64,000 nucleotides of DNA, from contig CBFHMG010000013.1 of NCBI GenBank assembly GCA_965656935.1, positions 1-64,000 of the forward strand, read 5' to 3'. This document shows positions 33,246-41,498 of the stretch, one piece after another; positions within the stretch are counted from its first letter, which is position 1, and every line of letters starts with the position of its first letter. Position numbers and translations under genes: made by a program. Source of the stretch: M30B80 sp965656935 (GTDB lineage: Bacteria > Pseudomonadota > Alphaproteobacteria > Rhodobacterales > Rhodobacteraceae). The notes beneath the pieces were generated by a model. It did not search any database, was not told where the DNA came from, and saw only the letters and a list, made by a program, of their open reading frames with translations.

Positions 33246-35158
33246 TGGCTAAAACGCTTGATCTGATCACAATCGGACGCTCGTCGGTGGACCTTTACGG
33301 CGGACAGATCGGTGGCCGCCTTGAGGATATGCGCTCGTTCGACAAATATATCGGAGGCTCTCCGACCAATATCGCCTGCGGCACCGCCCGTCTTGGGCTG
33401 AAATCGGCAGTGATCACAGGTGTCGGTGACGAGCATATGGGCCGTTTCATCACCGAGCAGCTGCGCGCTGAGGGGGTGAACACAGACGGCGTCAAGGTTG
33501 ACCCTGAGCGTCTGACGGCCCTTGTTTTGCTGGGTATCCGCGACCAAGAACATTTCCCCCTGATCTTCTACCGTGAAAACTGCGCCGATATGGGGCTGAC
33601 GGCGGATGATATCGATGAGAGCTTTATCCGCTCGGCCCGCGCCGTGGTGGCAACGGGCACCCATCTGAGCCACCCTGATGTGGAAGCCGCCACTCTCAAA
33701 GCACTTGAAATCGCGCGCGCCGATGGCATGCAGACCGCCCTTGATATCGATTATCGCCCGAACTTGTGGGGCGTTGCAGGGCATGGTGATGGCGAAAGCC
33801 GCTTTGTTGAAAGCGCCGCCGTTACCGCAAAGCTGCAAAGCACGCTGCATTTGTTCGATCTGATCGTGGGCACCGAAGAGGAATTCCATATCGCAGGCGG
33901 CACCACCGATACAATCGCGGCCTTGCGTGCGGTGCGGGCTGTCTCGCAAGCCACCTTGGTGTGCAAGCGCGGCGCTGACGGGGCCGTGGCCTTTACAGGC
34001 GCGATCCCCGACAGTCTTGATGATGGCGAAGCAGGCCCCGGTTTCCCGATTGAAGTGTTCAATGTGCTTGGCGCGGGCGATGGCTTTATGTCTGGCCTTC
34101 TCAAAGGTTGGCTTGATGGGGCCAATTGGCCCACAGCGCTGAAATATGCCAATGCCTGCGGGGCCTTTGCGGTCAGCCGCCATGGCTGCACCCCTGCCTA
34201 TCCCAGCCTTGAGGAACTTCAGTTCTTCTTCGAGCGCGGTATCAAACAGCCCGATCTGCGCAATGATGTTGAACTGGAGCAGGTCCATTGGGCCACGAAC
34301 CGTTCGGGCGATTGGTCCTCTGTGAAAACCTTTGCCTTTGATCACCGCCTGCAATTGGAAGAGATGGAAGGCTATACGCTTGAAAAAGCGGGTGAATTCA
34401 AATCACTCTGCCTTGATGCAGCACTTGAAGTGCAGGGCGGCAAGCCGGGCTATGGTATCTTGTGCGACAACCGCATCGGGCGCAGCGCTTTGCATGCGGC
34501 CTCGGGCTCGGGGCTCTGGATCGGGCGCCCGACAGAATTGCCGGGCTCCCGCCCGATCGAGTTTGAACCCGAGCTTGGCGATGATCTTGGCGGCCTTGAG
34601 GAATGGGCGCGCGAAAACGTGGTCAAGCTGCTGGTCTTTTGCCACCCCGATGATGATGACGCGACACGTCAGTTGCAGGAGGAGCGTGTGAAGCGCCTCT
34701 TTGCAGCGGCGCGGCGCAATAATCTGGAATTTCTGCTTGAGGTGATCCCCTCCAAGGTCGCGCCCGTCAATGACGAGACGACCGCGATCCTTATCCAGCA
34801 ATTCTATGATGCAGGCGTCTATCCTGATTGGTGGAAGCTGGAGCCGTTCAAATCTGACGCAGCATGGGGCAATGCGGTTGAAGCGATCACCCGCAATGAC
34901 CCGAATACACGTGGCATCGTGGTTCTGGGCCTTGATGCCCCCGAGGCGGAGCTGGCCGCGAGCTTCGCCCTTGCCGCCAAGCAGCCCTTGGTGAAGGGGT
35001 TTGCCGTAGGGCGCACCATTTTCGGGGATGCCGCGCGGGCTTGGCTCAAAGGGGATATGAGCAGCCCCGACGCCGTTGCACAAATGGCCGAGCGCTTTAC
35101 CCGCCTATGTGAAATCTGGGACAAGGCCCGTGCCGATGCCCGTTTGAATGCCGACTGA
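33245..35158 (+). CDS. iolC: Bifunctional 5-dehydro-2-deoxygluconokinase with C-terminal DUF2090 aldolase-like domain
   Basis: A 637-residue fusion. Residues 1-325 are a PfkB-family sugar kinase: GGSPTNIACGTARLG near 39-53, and the catalytic anion-hole motif NVLGAGDGFMSGL with the base Asp near 278. It phosphorylates 2-deoxy-5-keto-gluconate. Residues about 345-630 form the DUF2090 domain, a class I aldolase-like barrel (LLVFCHPDDDDATRQL, LLEVIPSK, VVLGLDAPEAEL). That domain is thought to split the kinase product into dihydroxyacetone phosphate and malonate semialdehyde. This fusion is common in proteobacterial inositol clusters. Coupled to iolG, with iolD 12 bases downstream. Confidence 0.93.
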   Translation: MAKTLDLITIGRSSVDLYGGQIGGRLEDMRSFDKYIGGSPTNIACGTARLGLKSAVITGVGDEHMGRFITEQLRAEGVNTDGVKVDPERLTALVLLGIRDQEHFPLIFYRENCADMGLTADDIDESFIRSARAVVATGTHLSHPDVEAATLKALEIARADGMQTALDIDYRPNLWGVAGHGDGESRFVESAAVTAKLQSTLHLFDLIVGTEEEFHIAGGTTDTIAALRAVRAVSQATLVCKRGADGAVAFTGAIPDSLDDGEAGPGFPIEVFNVLGAGDGFMSGLLKGWLDGANWPTALKYANACGAFAVSRHGCTPAYPSLEELQFFFERGIKQPDLRNDVELEQVHWATNRSGDWSSVKTFAFDHRLQLEEMEGYTLEKAGEFKSLCLDAALEVQGGKPGYGILCDNRIGRSALHAASGSGLWIGRPTELPGSRPIEFEPELGDDLGGLEEWARENVVKLLVFCHPDDDDATRQLQEERVKRLFAAARRNNLEFLLEVIPSKVAPVNDETTAILIQQFYDAGVYPDWWKLEPFKSDAAWGNAVEAITRNDPNTRGIVVLGLDAPEAELAASFALAAKQPLVKGFAVGRTIFGDAARAWLKGDMSSPDAVAQMAERFTRLCEIWDKARADARLNAD

Positions 35159-35170
35159 AGGAACCACGCC

Positions 35171-37003
35171 ATGACACAGACGATACGACTGACGGCCGCG
35201 CAGGCCATGGTTAAATATATCGCGGCCCAGATGAACGAAGAGGGTGATCCCTTTATCGCGGGCTTTTGGGGCATTTTCGGCCATGGCAATGTGGCAGGTC
35301 TGGGCGAGGCGCTATACGGTATCCGCGATGAATTGCAGACCTATCGCGGCCATAACGAACAGAGCATGGCCCATTCGGCGATTGCTTATTCCAAGCAATT
35401 GGGCCGCAAACGTGCAATGGCGGTGACCTCCTCTATCGGGCCTGGTGCAACCAATATGGTGACGGCGGCAGCGCTTGCGCATGTGAACCGTCTGCCTGTC
35501 CTTTTCGTGCCGGGTGATGTGTTTGCCACGCGCGGGCCAGACCCCGTGTTGCAACAGATCGAAGATTTCGGCGATGGCGTGGTCAGCGCCAATGATTGCT
35601 TCCGTCCCGTAAGCCGCTATTTCGACCGCATCACACGGCCCGAGCATCTGTTGACAGCCCTGCCTCGTGCCTTCCGCGTCATGACGGACCCCGCTGATTG
35701 TGGCCCTGTCACCTTGTCCTTCTGCCAAGATGTGCAGGCCGAAGGGTTTGACTGGCCTGTCAGTTTCTTTGAGCCAAAGGTCTGGCGCTTGCGCCGCGTG
35801 CAGCCTGACCCTGTTGAGTTGGACAGCGTGGCAGCCCTGCTGTCTTCGGCCAAATCGCCTGTGATCGTGGCAGGTGGCGGCGTGCATTACGCCCATGCGA
35901 CCGAGCAATTGCGCCAGTTCGCCGAAACCCATCAGATCCCCGTGGTCGAGACCCAAGCAGGCAAATCCGCCCTGCCTTGGGACCATCCGATGAATTTCGG
36001 CCCCATTGGTGTGACAGGGGCAGCCTCGGCCAATACGGTTTGCGAAAAGGCCGATCTGGTTTTGGGCCTTGGCACCCGTTTTCAGGATTTCACCACAGGC
36101 TCTTGGGCGCTGTTCAAACAGCCTGACCGCAAGCTGGTCAGCCTCAATGTCAATGCCTATGACGCGATGAAACACGGGGCCGAGCCGCTTTGCGCTGATG
36201 CAGGCGTGGGCCTTGAGGCATTGGGCAAAGCCCTTGCTGGTAAAAGCTTCACCGCCCCTGCGGCCAGCCTCAAGACGGATTGGTTCGCGGCGGTTGATCC
36301 GCTCACGGATGCGCCCAGTGACAATCAGGCGCTGCCAACCGATATGCAGGTTGTGGGCGCAGTCCAGCGCGCCGCGGGTCCCGATACGGTCGTGATGTGC
36401 GCGGCAGGCACCATGCCTGGCGAATTGCACAAGCTGTGGAAGGCCACGCGGCCCATGTCCTATCACATGGAATACGGCTTTTCTTGCATGGGCTATGAGA
36501 TTGCGGGTGCGCTTGGCATCAAGATGGCCGAGCCCGAGCGCGATGTCGTCTGCATGATCGGCGATGGCAGCTATATGATGATGAACTCGGAACTGGCCAC
36601 GGCCGTTATGATGAGCATCAAATTCACCATGGTGATCACCGATAACCGTGGCTATGGCTGCATCAACCGTTTGCAGATGGGCACAGGCGGGGCCGAGTTT
36701 AACAACCTGCTCGACAAATCCCATCACGTGAACCCCTCCAATATCGATTTCGCGGCGCATGCGGCCAGCATGGGGGCTGCGGCTGTTCATGTCGGCTCGG
36801 TCGCTGAATTGGAGGAGGCGCTGGTTCGCGCCAAAGAGGCCACAGGGCCTTTCGTGATCGTCATCGACACCGATCCATACCCCTCCACGCCCGATGGCGG
36901 CACATGGTGGGAGGTTGCGGTGCCCGAGGTGAGCGAGCGCGAGCAAGTGCGCAAAGCCCGCGAAGGCTATGAGGCAAATCTGGCCAAGCGTGGGCGTTCA
37001 TGA
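35171..37003 (+). CDS. iolD: 3D-(3,5/4)-trihydroxycyclohexane-1,2-dione acylhydrolase
   Basis: A 610-residue thiamine-diphosphate enzyme that opens the cyclohexanedione ring to 5-deoxy-D-glucuronate. The N-terminal PYR domain contains GHNEQSMAHSAI with the conserved Glu that activates ThDP. The central domain is FAD-like without a cofactor. The C-terminal PP domain has IGDGSYMMMNSELATA, the GDG...N ThDP/Mg motif. Length and order agree with IolD. The stop overlaps the following SDR gene by 4 bases. Confidence 0.94.
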   Translation: MTQTIRLTAAQAMVKYIAAQMNEEGDPFIAGFWGIFGHGNVAGLGEALYGIRDELQTYRGHNEQSMAHSAIAYSKQLGRKRAMAVTSSIGPGATNMVTAAALAHVNRLPVLFVPGDVFATRGPDPVLQQIEDFGDGVVSANDCFRPVSRYFDRITRPEHLLTALPRAFRVMTDPADCGPVTLSFCQDVQAEGFDWPVSFFEPKVWRLRRVQPDPVELDSVAALLSSAKSPVIVAGGGVHYAHATEQLRQFAETHQIPVVETQAGKSALPWDHPMNFGPIGVTGAASANTVCEKADLVLGLGTRFQDFTTGSWALFKQPDRKLVSLNVNAYDAMKHGAEPLCADAGVGLEALGKALAGKSFTAPAASLKTDWFAAVDPLTDAPSDNQALPTDMQVVGAVQRAAGPDTVVMCAAGTMPGELHKLWKATRPMSYHMEYGFSCMGYEIAGALGIKMAEPERDVVCMIGDGSYMMMNSELATAVMMSIKFTMVITDNRGYGCINRLQMGTGGAEFNNLLDKSHHVNPSNIDFAAHAASMGAAAVHVGSVAELEEALVRAKEATGPFVIVIDTDPYPSTPDGGTWWEVAVPEVSEREQVRKAREGYEANLAKRGRS

Positions 37004-37842
37004 ACCGGATTGATGGCAAGGTTTGCGTTGTCACAGGCGGCAGCCAAGGATTGGGCGCTGCGATTTCGCGGCTCTTTGCCAAAGCGGGCGCGCATGGTCT
37101 GGTGATTTGCGCGCGCAGCGAGGTCAAAGGCCAAGAGATGGCGGCCAAAATCACGCAGGACACGGGCGTGCGCACCGTCTTTGTGCAGGCTGATCTGGGC
37201 AAGGTCGAGGAGTGCCGCAAGGTGATCGCTGCTGCGGATACGGAATTTGGCCGCTTGGATGTGCTCGTCAATGCAGCTGCGCTGACTGATCGGGGTGGCT
37301 TGCTTGATACCAGCCCTGAGTTGTTCGACCAGATGATGCAGGTCAATCTGCGCGCGCCTTTCTTTTTGATGCAGGACGCGGCCAAACTGATGATCCGCGA
37401 CGGCATTGAAGGCTCGATGATCAATATCGGCTCGGTCTCGCAATATGGCGGCCAGCCTTTCATCACGCCCTATTGCGCTTCCAAGGCGGGGCTTGCCAGC
37501 CTGACACGCAACGCGGCCTTTTCGCTGTTGCGCAACCGTATTCGGGTCAATCAGCTTGATATCGGCTGGATGTCCTCGGACCATGAGCGGGAATTGCAAA
37601 TCGCCGAGAGCGGCGATCCCGATTGGGAAGAAAAAGCCCGTGCAAGCCTGCCTTTCGGGCGCTTGCTGGACCCTGAGGAGGTTGCGCGGACGGTTCTGTT
37701 CCTTGCCTCCGATGACAGCGGCATGATGACAGGCACCACCACGCCGATGGACCAATCTGTCCAAGGCAGCTTTGCTGCGGGAACGCCGCAACCGTCTCGG
37801 GCCTTGACGTTGGATGACGTCAACCAGCCTGCCAAACTCTAA
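37000..37842 (+). CDS. Short-chain dehydrogenase/reductase within the iol operon
   Basis: A 280-residue classical SDR: TGGSQGLGAAISRLF binds NAD(P), VLVNAAAL stabilises the central sheet, and the catalytic set lies in NIGSVSQYGG (Ser) and PYCASKAG (Tyr-Lys). The position, translationally coupled to iolD and 24 bases before iolE, suggests it oxidises or epimerises a cyclitol stereoisomer (for example D-chiro- or scyllo-inositol derivatives), or an alcohol released by demethylation. The exact substrate cannot be read from sequence. Confidence 0.88.
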   Translation: MNRIDGKVCVVTGGSQGLGAAISRLFAKAGAHGLVICARSEVKGQEMAAKITQDTGVRTVFVQADLGKVEECRKVIAAADTEFGRLDVLVNAAALTDRGGLLDTSPELFDQMMQVNLRAPFFLMQDAAKLMIRDGIEGSMINIGSVSQYGGQPFITPYCASKAGLASLTRNAAFSLLRNRIRVNQLDIGWMSSDHERELQIAESGDPDWEEKARASLPFGRLLDPEEVARTVLFLASDDSGMMTGTTTPMDQSVQGSFAAGTPQPSRALTLDDVNQPAKL

Positions 37843-37866
37843 CTTTTTGACACTGGAAATTAAGCC

Positions 37867-38766
37867 ATGATCCGCTTCGGTACCAACCCCATCGCATGGG
37901 CCAATGATGATGACCAAACCCTCGGCGCGCATATCCCGACCGAGCAAATCCTGCGCGAAGCAGGCGAAATCGGCTTTGACGGGATCGAGAACGGCCATCG
38001 CTGGCCCAATGATCCGGCCGAGCTGAAAGAGGCCCTTGGCGCCCATGGTCTGGCCTTTATCACAGGCTGGTATTCCACAGAATTGCTGACCCGTTCGGTG
38101 GAAGAGGAGATCGAGAATTTCCAGCCCCATCTGGCCAAGCTCAAGCATAATGGCTGCACAGTCTGCGTCACGGCCGAGACCTCGAATGCCATTCATGGTG
38201 AAGACAGCAAATCCTTGGCGGATACGCCGCGCCTTGATGCCGCGCAGATGCAGGCCTTTGGCGCGAAGATGGAAGAATTTGCCCAATATATGGCCAGCCA
38301 AGGCATCTCTTTGGTCTATCACCACCATATGGGCACCGTGGTCGAGACGGCAGAAGATATCGAAGGCTTCATGGCGGCCACTGGGCCCGAAACGAAGCTG
38401 TTGTTCGATACAGGCCATTTCTATTTCGGCACCAACGGGGCTGATCCCGCGCCGATGCTGGCGCGTTATGTCGATCGTGTCGCCCATTTCCACGCCAAGA
38501 ATGTCCGCCCCGAAATCATGGCGCAGGTGCGCGATGGCGGGTTGTCCTTTCTTGAGGGCGTGCGCCGCGGTGTCTTTACCGTTCCTGGCGATGCTGAGGG
38601 CGGCGTTGCATTCACGCCTTGCCTCACGATCCTTGCCAAGGCAGGCTATGAGGGCTGGTTGGTGATCGAGGCCGAGCAAGACCCCGATCAACGCAATCCG
38701 TTTGAATATCAAAGTTTGGGTCTCAAAGCCCTGAAACAGGCCGCATCCGAGGCCGGATTGGTTTAG
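37867..38766 (+). CDS. iolE: Myo-inosose-2 dehydratase
   Basis: A 299-residue TIM-barrel enzyme (AP-endonuclease/xylose-isomerase-like fold). It dehydrates scyllo-inosose to 3D-(3,5/4)-trihydroxycyclohexane-1,2-dione. It begins IRFGTNPIAWANDDD, the IolE signature, and has VYHHHMGTVVETAEDI and LLFDTGHFYF with metal-binding residues, then HAKNVR and VIEAEQDP. Second step of the pathway; follows the SDR in the same operon and precedes the small membrane protein by 2 bases. Confidence 0.94.
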   Translation: MIRFGTNPIAWANDDDQTLGAHIPTEQILREAGEIGFDGIENGHRWPNDPAELKEALGAHGLAFITGWYSTELLTRSVEEEIENFQPHLAKLKHNGCTVCVTAETSNAIHGEDSKSLADTPRLDAAQMQAFGAKMEEFAQYMASQGISLVYHHHMGTVVETAEDIEGFMAATGPETKLLFDTGHFYFGTNGADPAPMLARYVDRVAHFHAKNVRPEIMAQVRDGGLSFLEGVRRGVFTVPGDAEGGVAFTPCLTILAKAGYEGWLVIEAEQDPDQRNPFEYQSLGLKALKQAASEAGLV

Positions 38767-38768
38767 GT

Positions 38769-39008
38769 ATGATCAAGAAAGAGGCTTTCGACGTCCGCCA
38801 CCCATGGTTCAAACCCGTATGGACCAGAATTCTGGTCACGGGCCTGACCATTGCTTGGGCGACCGTTGAATTCATGAATGGCAATAACATCTGGGCCATC
38901 GTCTTCGGGGCGGCTGGGGCCTATCTGGTCTGGGCCTTTTTCGTGGATTGGCAGGACCCCGAGCCTGACCCCAAAGATGAGACCCCTTCCGATGGAGATG
39001 AGACATGA
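38769..39008 (+). CDS. Small DUF3329-like membrane protein
   Basis: A 79-residue protein with two closely spaced transmembrane helices (about 20-36 and 42-60) and an acidic, Pro/Asp/Glu-rich tail (DPEPDPKDETPSDGDE). The opening (FDVRHPWFKPVWTRI) resembles the DUF3329 family of alphaproteobacterial small proteins. It sits 2 bases after iolE and overlaps iolB by 4 bases, so it is firmly inside the operon although no membrane step of the iol pathway is known. Role unknown. Confidence 0.75.
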   Translation: MIKKEAFDVRHPWFKPVWTRILVTGLTIAWATVEFMNGNNIWAIVFGAAGAYLVWAFFVDWQDPEPDPKDETPSDGDET

Positions 39009-39817
39009 GTGATCTGCTGCGCAAACCTTTTGGCACACGTGGCGAGGTGCATCGCATCACGCCTGAAAGTGCAGGCTGGCGCTATGTCGGCTTCTCCTTG
39101 CATCGTTTGAAAGCGGGCGATCGTGCCGCCGAGGTGACAGGTGAGCGTGAAGTGATCCTCGTGATGGTCGAGGGTAAAGCCAAGATCACGGGCGCAGGTC
39201 AGGATTGGGGAAGTGTCGGCGAGCGGATGGATGTCTTTGAAAAGACCCCGCCCCATTGCCTCTATCTGCCCAATGGAACCCAGTGGGAGGCCGTGGCCGA
39301 AACCGATTGCGTGATTGCCGTATGCTCCGCGCCTGGAATGGGTGGGCATGAAGCGCGCCGCATCGGCCCTGATGGCATCACGCTGACGCCACGCGGCACG
39401 GGCAGCAATACCCGCCATATCAACAATATCGCGATGGAGAATGAGGATTACTGCGACAGCCTTCTGGTAACGGAGGTGTTCACCCCCCAAGGCAATTGGT
39501 CCAGCTATCCGCCCCATCGCCATGATGAGGATGATTTCCCGCGCATCACCTATCTTGAAGAAACCTATTACCATCGCCTCAACCCCGCATCTGGCTTTGG
39601 CATCCAACGGGTCTATACCGAGGATGGCACGCTGGACGAGACGATGGCTGTGGCGGATGGCGATGTGGTTTTGGTGCCGCGCGGGCATCACCCCTGCGGC
39701 GCGCCTTATGGCTATGAGATGTATTACCTCAATGTCATGGCAGGCCCACGCCGCAATTGGCGCTTCCAGAACGATCCAGCGCATGACTGGATTTTTCAGC
39801 GCGATTCCAAGGCCTAA
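39005..39817 (+). CDS. iolB: 5-deoxy-glucuronate isomerase
   Basis: A 270-residue bicupin that isomerises 5-deoxy-D-glucuronate to 2-deoxy-5-keto-D-gluconate. The C-terminal cupin carries the metal motif SSYPPHRHDEDDFPRITYLEETYYHR (His, His, Glu) and later RGHHPCGAPYGYEMYYLNVMAG with the final His. Length is typical. Last gene of the plus-strand iol operon. Its stop overlaps the stop of the convergent class II aldolase gene by 4 bases. Confidence 0.94.
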   Translation: MSDLLRKPFGTRGEVHRITPESAGWRYVGFSLHRLKAGDRAAEVTGEREVILVMVEGKAKITGAGQDWGSVGERMDVFEKTPPHCLYLPNGTQWEAVAETDCVIAVCSAPGMGGHEARRIGPDGITLTPRGTGSNTRHINNIAMENEDYCDSLLVTEVFTPQGNWSSYPPHRHDEDDFPRITYLEETYYHRLNPASGFGIQRVYTEDGTLDETMAVADGDVVLVPRGHHPCGAPYGYEMYYLNVMAGPRRNWRFQNDPAHDWIFQRDSKA

Positions 39818-40647
39818 GCGGGCTTTTTAAATGTCGATAACACGCTGCGCGTCGCTGTCACCATTGGGGGGATGGTGTCGCGCAGGATCTCGACCCTGTC
39901 AAAGCGTGCGGGGTCTTTATCCACAGCCCCGCGCAGCGCGGCTCCAAAGGCCATCCGCAATTCGGTGCCGATATTGAATTTACAGATATTGGAGTTGCGC
40001 GACAGATCGCGTCGCTGATCTGCGGGCACGCCCGATCCGCCGTGGATGACCAAAGGCGTGTCGCATAGCGCCTCGATCGCGCGGATGCGCGCAATATCTA
40101 GCCCCGTGCCCGTATCCTGCTGCAAATGCAGATTGCCGACCGAAACGGCCATCGCGTCCACCCCTGTCTCACGAGCGAATTGCGCGGCCTCTTCGGGGTC
40201 GGTGCCCGCCGAGGCCGCTCCGCCCGAATAGCCAACAAAGCCAATCTCGCCCTCGCAGGAGATGCCCGCGCCATGGGCAAGCTCCGCCACTTTGGCCGTC
40301 TCAGCGATATTCTGCGCCAAGGGCAGGCGCGAGCCGTCATACATGAGCGAGGTAAAGCCTGCATCAAGGGCTTGCTGGCATTCCTCAAAGCTGGTCCCGT
40401 GATCGAGATGGGCCACAACAGGAACGGATGCCCCTTCCGCCAGATGGCGGAACATCTTGCCCAAGACGGGCAGGGGCGTATGCGCACGGCAGGACGGCCC
40501 CGCTTGCAAGATCACAGCCACGTCCTCGGCCTCTGCGGCCTCGATGAAAGCGCACATATCCTCCCATCCCAAAGTGACCAGACCCGCCACGGCATAGCCT
40601 TCGCGCAAGGCGGGTTGGAGCACATCTGACAGGGTGACAAGGCTCAT
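39814..40647 (-). CDS. Class II aldolase, IolJ/FbaA-like
   Basis: A 277-residue zinc-dependent class II aldolase. It shows the HLDHGTS motif with catalytic Asp and Zn His, EGEIGFVGYSGG, VGNLHL with the second Zn His, and the phosphate-binding IHGGSGVP followed by NICKFNIGTELR. In inositol catabolism IolJ cleaves 2-deoxy-5-keto-gluconate 6-phosphate. It follows a second IolB and kinase on the minus strand, so it likely completes a parallel lower branch. A fructose- or tagatose-bisphosphate aldolase role is the alternative. Its start overlaps the IolB2 stop by 4 bases. Confidence 0.87.
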   Translation of the reverse strand: MSLVTLSDVLQPALREGYAVAGLVTLGWEDMCAFIEAAEAEDVAVILQAGPSCRAHTPLPVLGKMFRHLAEGASVPVVAHLDHGTSFEECQQALDAGFTSLMYDGSRLPLAQNIAETAKVAELAHGAGISCEGEIGFVGYSGGAASAGTDPEEAAQFARETGVDAMAVSVGNLHLQQDTGTGLDIARIRAIEALCDTPLVIHGGSGVPADQRRDLSRNSNICKFNIGTELRMAFGAALRGAVDKDPARFDRVEILRDTIPPMVTATRSVLSTFKKPA

Positions 40648-41486
40648 TTGAATTTGGCGATCATATCCTTGATGCCGGGGATCGTTTCGATCTGGGCAGC
40701 ATGGGTGGGTTGGAAATATTGCACCAACGAGCGCTGCGACAGCCCGCCCAGAATGGTGAAGTAATACATCTCATGGCCGGGCAGGACGCAGCAAGGGTGA
40801 TAGCCCGTGTCGATACATACGGTCGAGCCGTCAACGATATGATAGGCATCGCCGGGCTTGTTATCCTCGCGTTGCAGCATTTGCAGCCCCGAGCCCCAAT
40901 TCGGCTTGAAGCGGAAATTATAGGTCTCGTCATGGCGCGTCTCGAGCGGCAGGCGGTCGGTGTCATGCTTATGGCTTGGAAAGCCCGACCAGCCGCCTGT
41001 GCCCACGGTATAGAGCTCGCTCACCAGAAGGCGGCCCACCTTATCGGCCTGTTTCTGGCCAAGGATATGTTTGATCTTGCGATGGGTTTTGGTGTCATCC
41101 GAGCCGTATTGCACTAGATCAATCGCATCGGCGCGCACCTCGAAGGGCTCCAGCACCTCTTCATAGCGGGCCCCTGCCACGAAAACCTCGGCGCTGTCAG
41201 AAACACAGACCATCACCGCCTTGGCCCCTGACGGAATATAAGCGCCCTCAGGCTCGCCATCCCAGACATCCTCGCCACGCAGCCCGAGCGCCTTGAAGCT
41301 GAGCCCTTCCACCTCGATATCGACACAACCCGTGGCAGGCACGATGCAGGTCTCGTAATTGGGCACCTGATACTCAAAAGCCTCGCCGCGCTTGAGCTTG
41401 ACGATATTGAAATAGTTCAGCGGAACGGTGGCATTGTCTGCATCGACGATGGGGTCGTTCTGGTTGTCATAAGGGGCGATATGCAT
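40644..41486 (-). CDS. Second, divergent 5-deoxy-glucuronate isomerase-like protein (IolB2)
   Basis: A 280-residue bicupin of the IolB domain family. The metal motif is varied (GFPSHKHDTDRLPLETRHDETYNFRF) compared with iolB, but the His pair, the Glu and the late His (GYHPCCVLPGHEMYYFTILGG) remain. The N-terminal cupin is quite different, including an acidic DNQNDPIVDADN start. Its position between a kinase and an aldolase on the same strand suggests a paralogous step on a related deoxy-uronate. Whether it has the same substrate as iolB is unknown. Confidence 0.87.
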   Translation of the reverse strand: MHIAPYDNQNDPIVDADNATVPLNYFNIVKLKRGEAFEYQVPNYETCIVPATGCVDIEVEGLSFKALGLRGEDVWDGEPEGAYIPSGAKAVMVCVSDSAEVFVAGARYEEVLEPFEVRADAIDLVQYGSDDTKTHRKIKHILGQKQADKVGRLLVSELYTVGTGGWSGFPSHKHDTDRLPLETRHDETYNFRFKPNWGSGLQMLQREDNKPGDAYHIVDGSTVCIDTGYHPCCVLPGHEMYYFTILGGLSQRSLVQYFQPTHAAQIETIPGIKDMIAKFK

Positions 41487-41498
41487 GGTCGTGATCTC

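Noticed and set aside
35312..38712. Long minus-strand frames of 544 and 581 residues opposite iolD, the SDR and iolE
   Set aside because: They overlap three well-supported genes, lack starts with ribosome-binding sites, and the sequence is Arg/His/Gly-rich as expected for antisense of GC-rich DNA.
39005..41486. iolB duplication as an assembly artefact
   Set aside because: The two IolB proteins differ throughout in sequence and lie in different gene contexts on opposite strands, so they are true paralogues.
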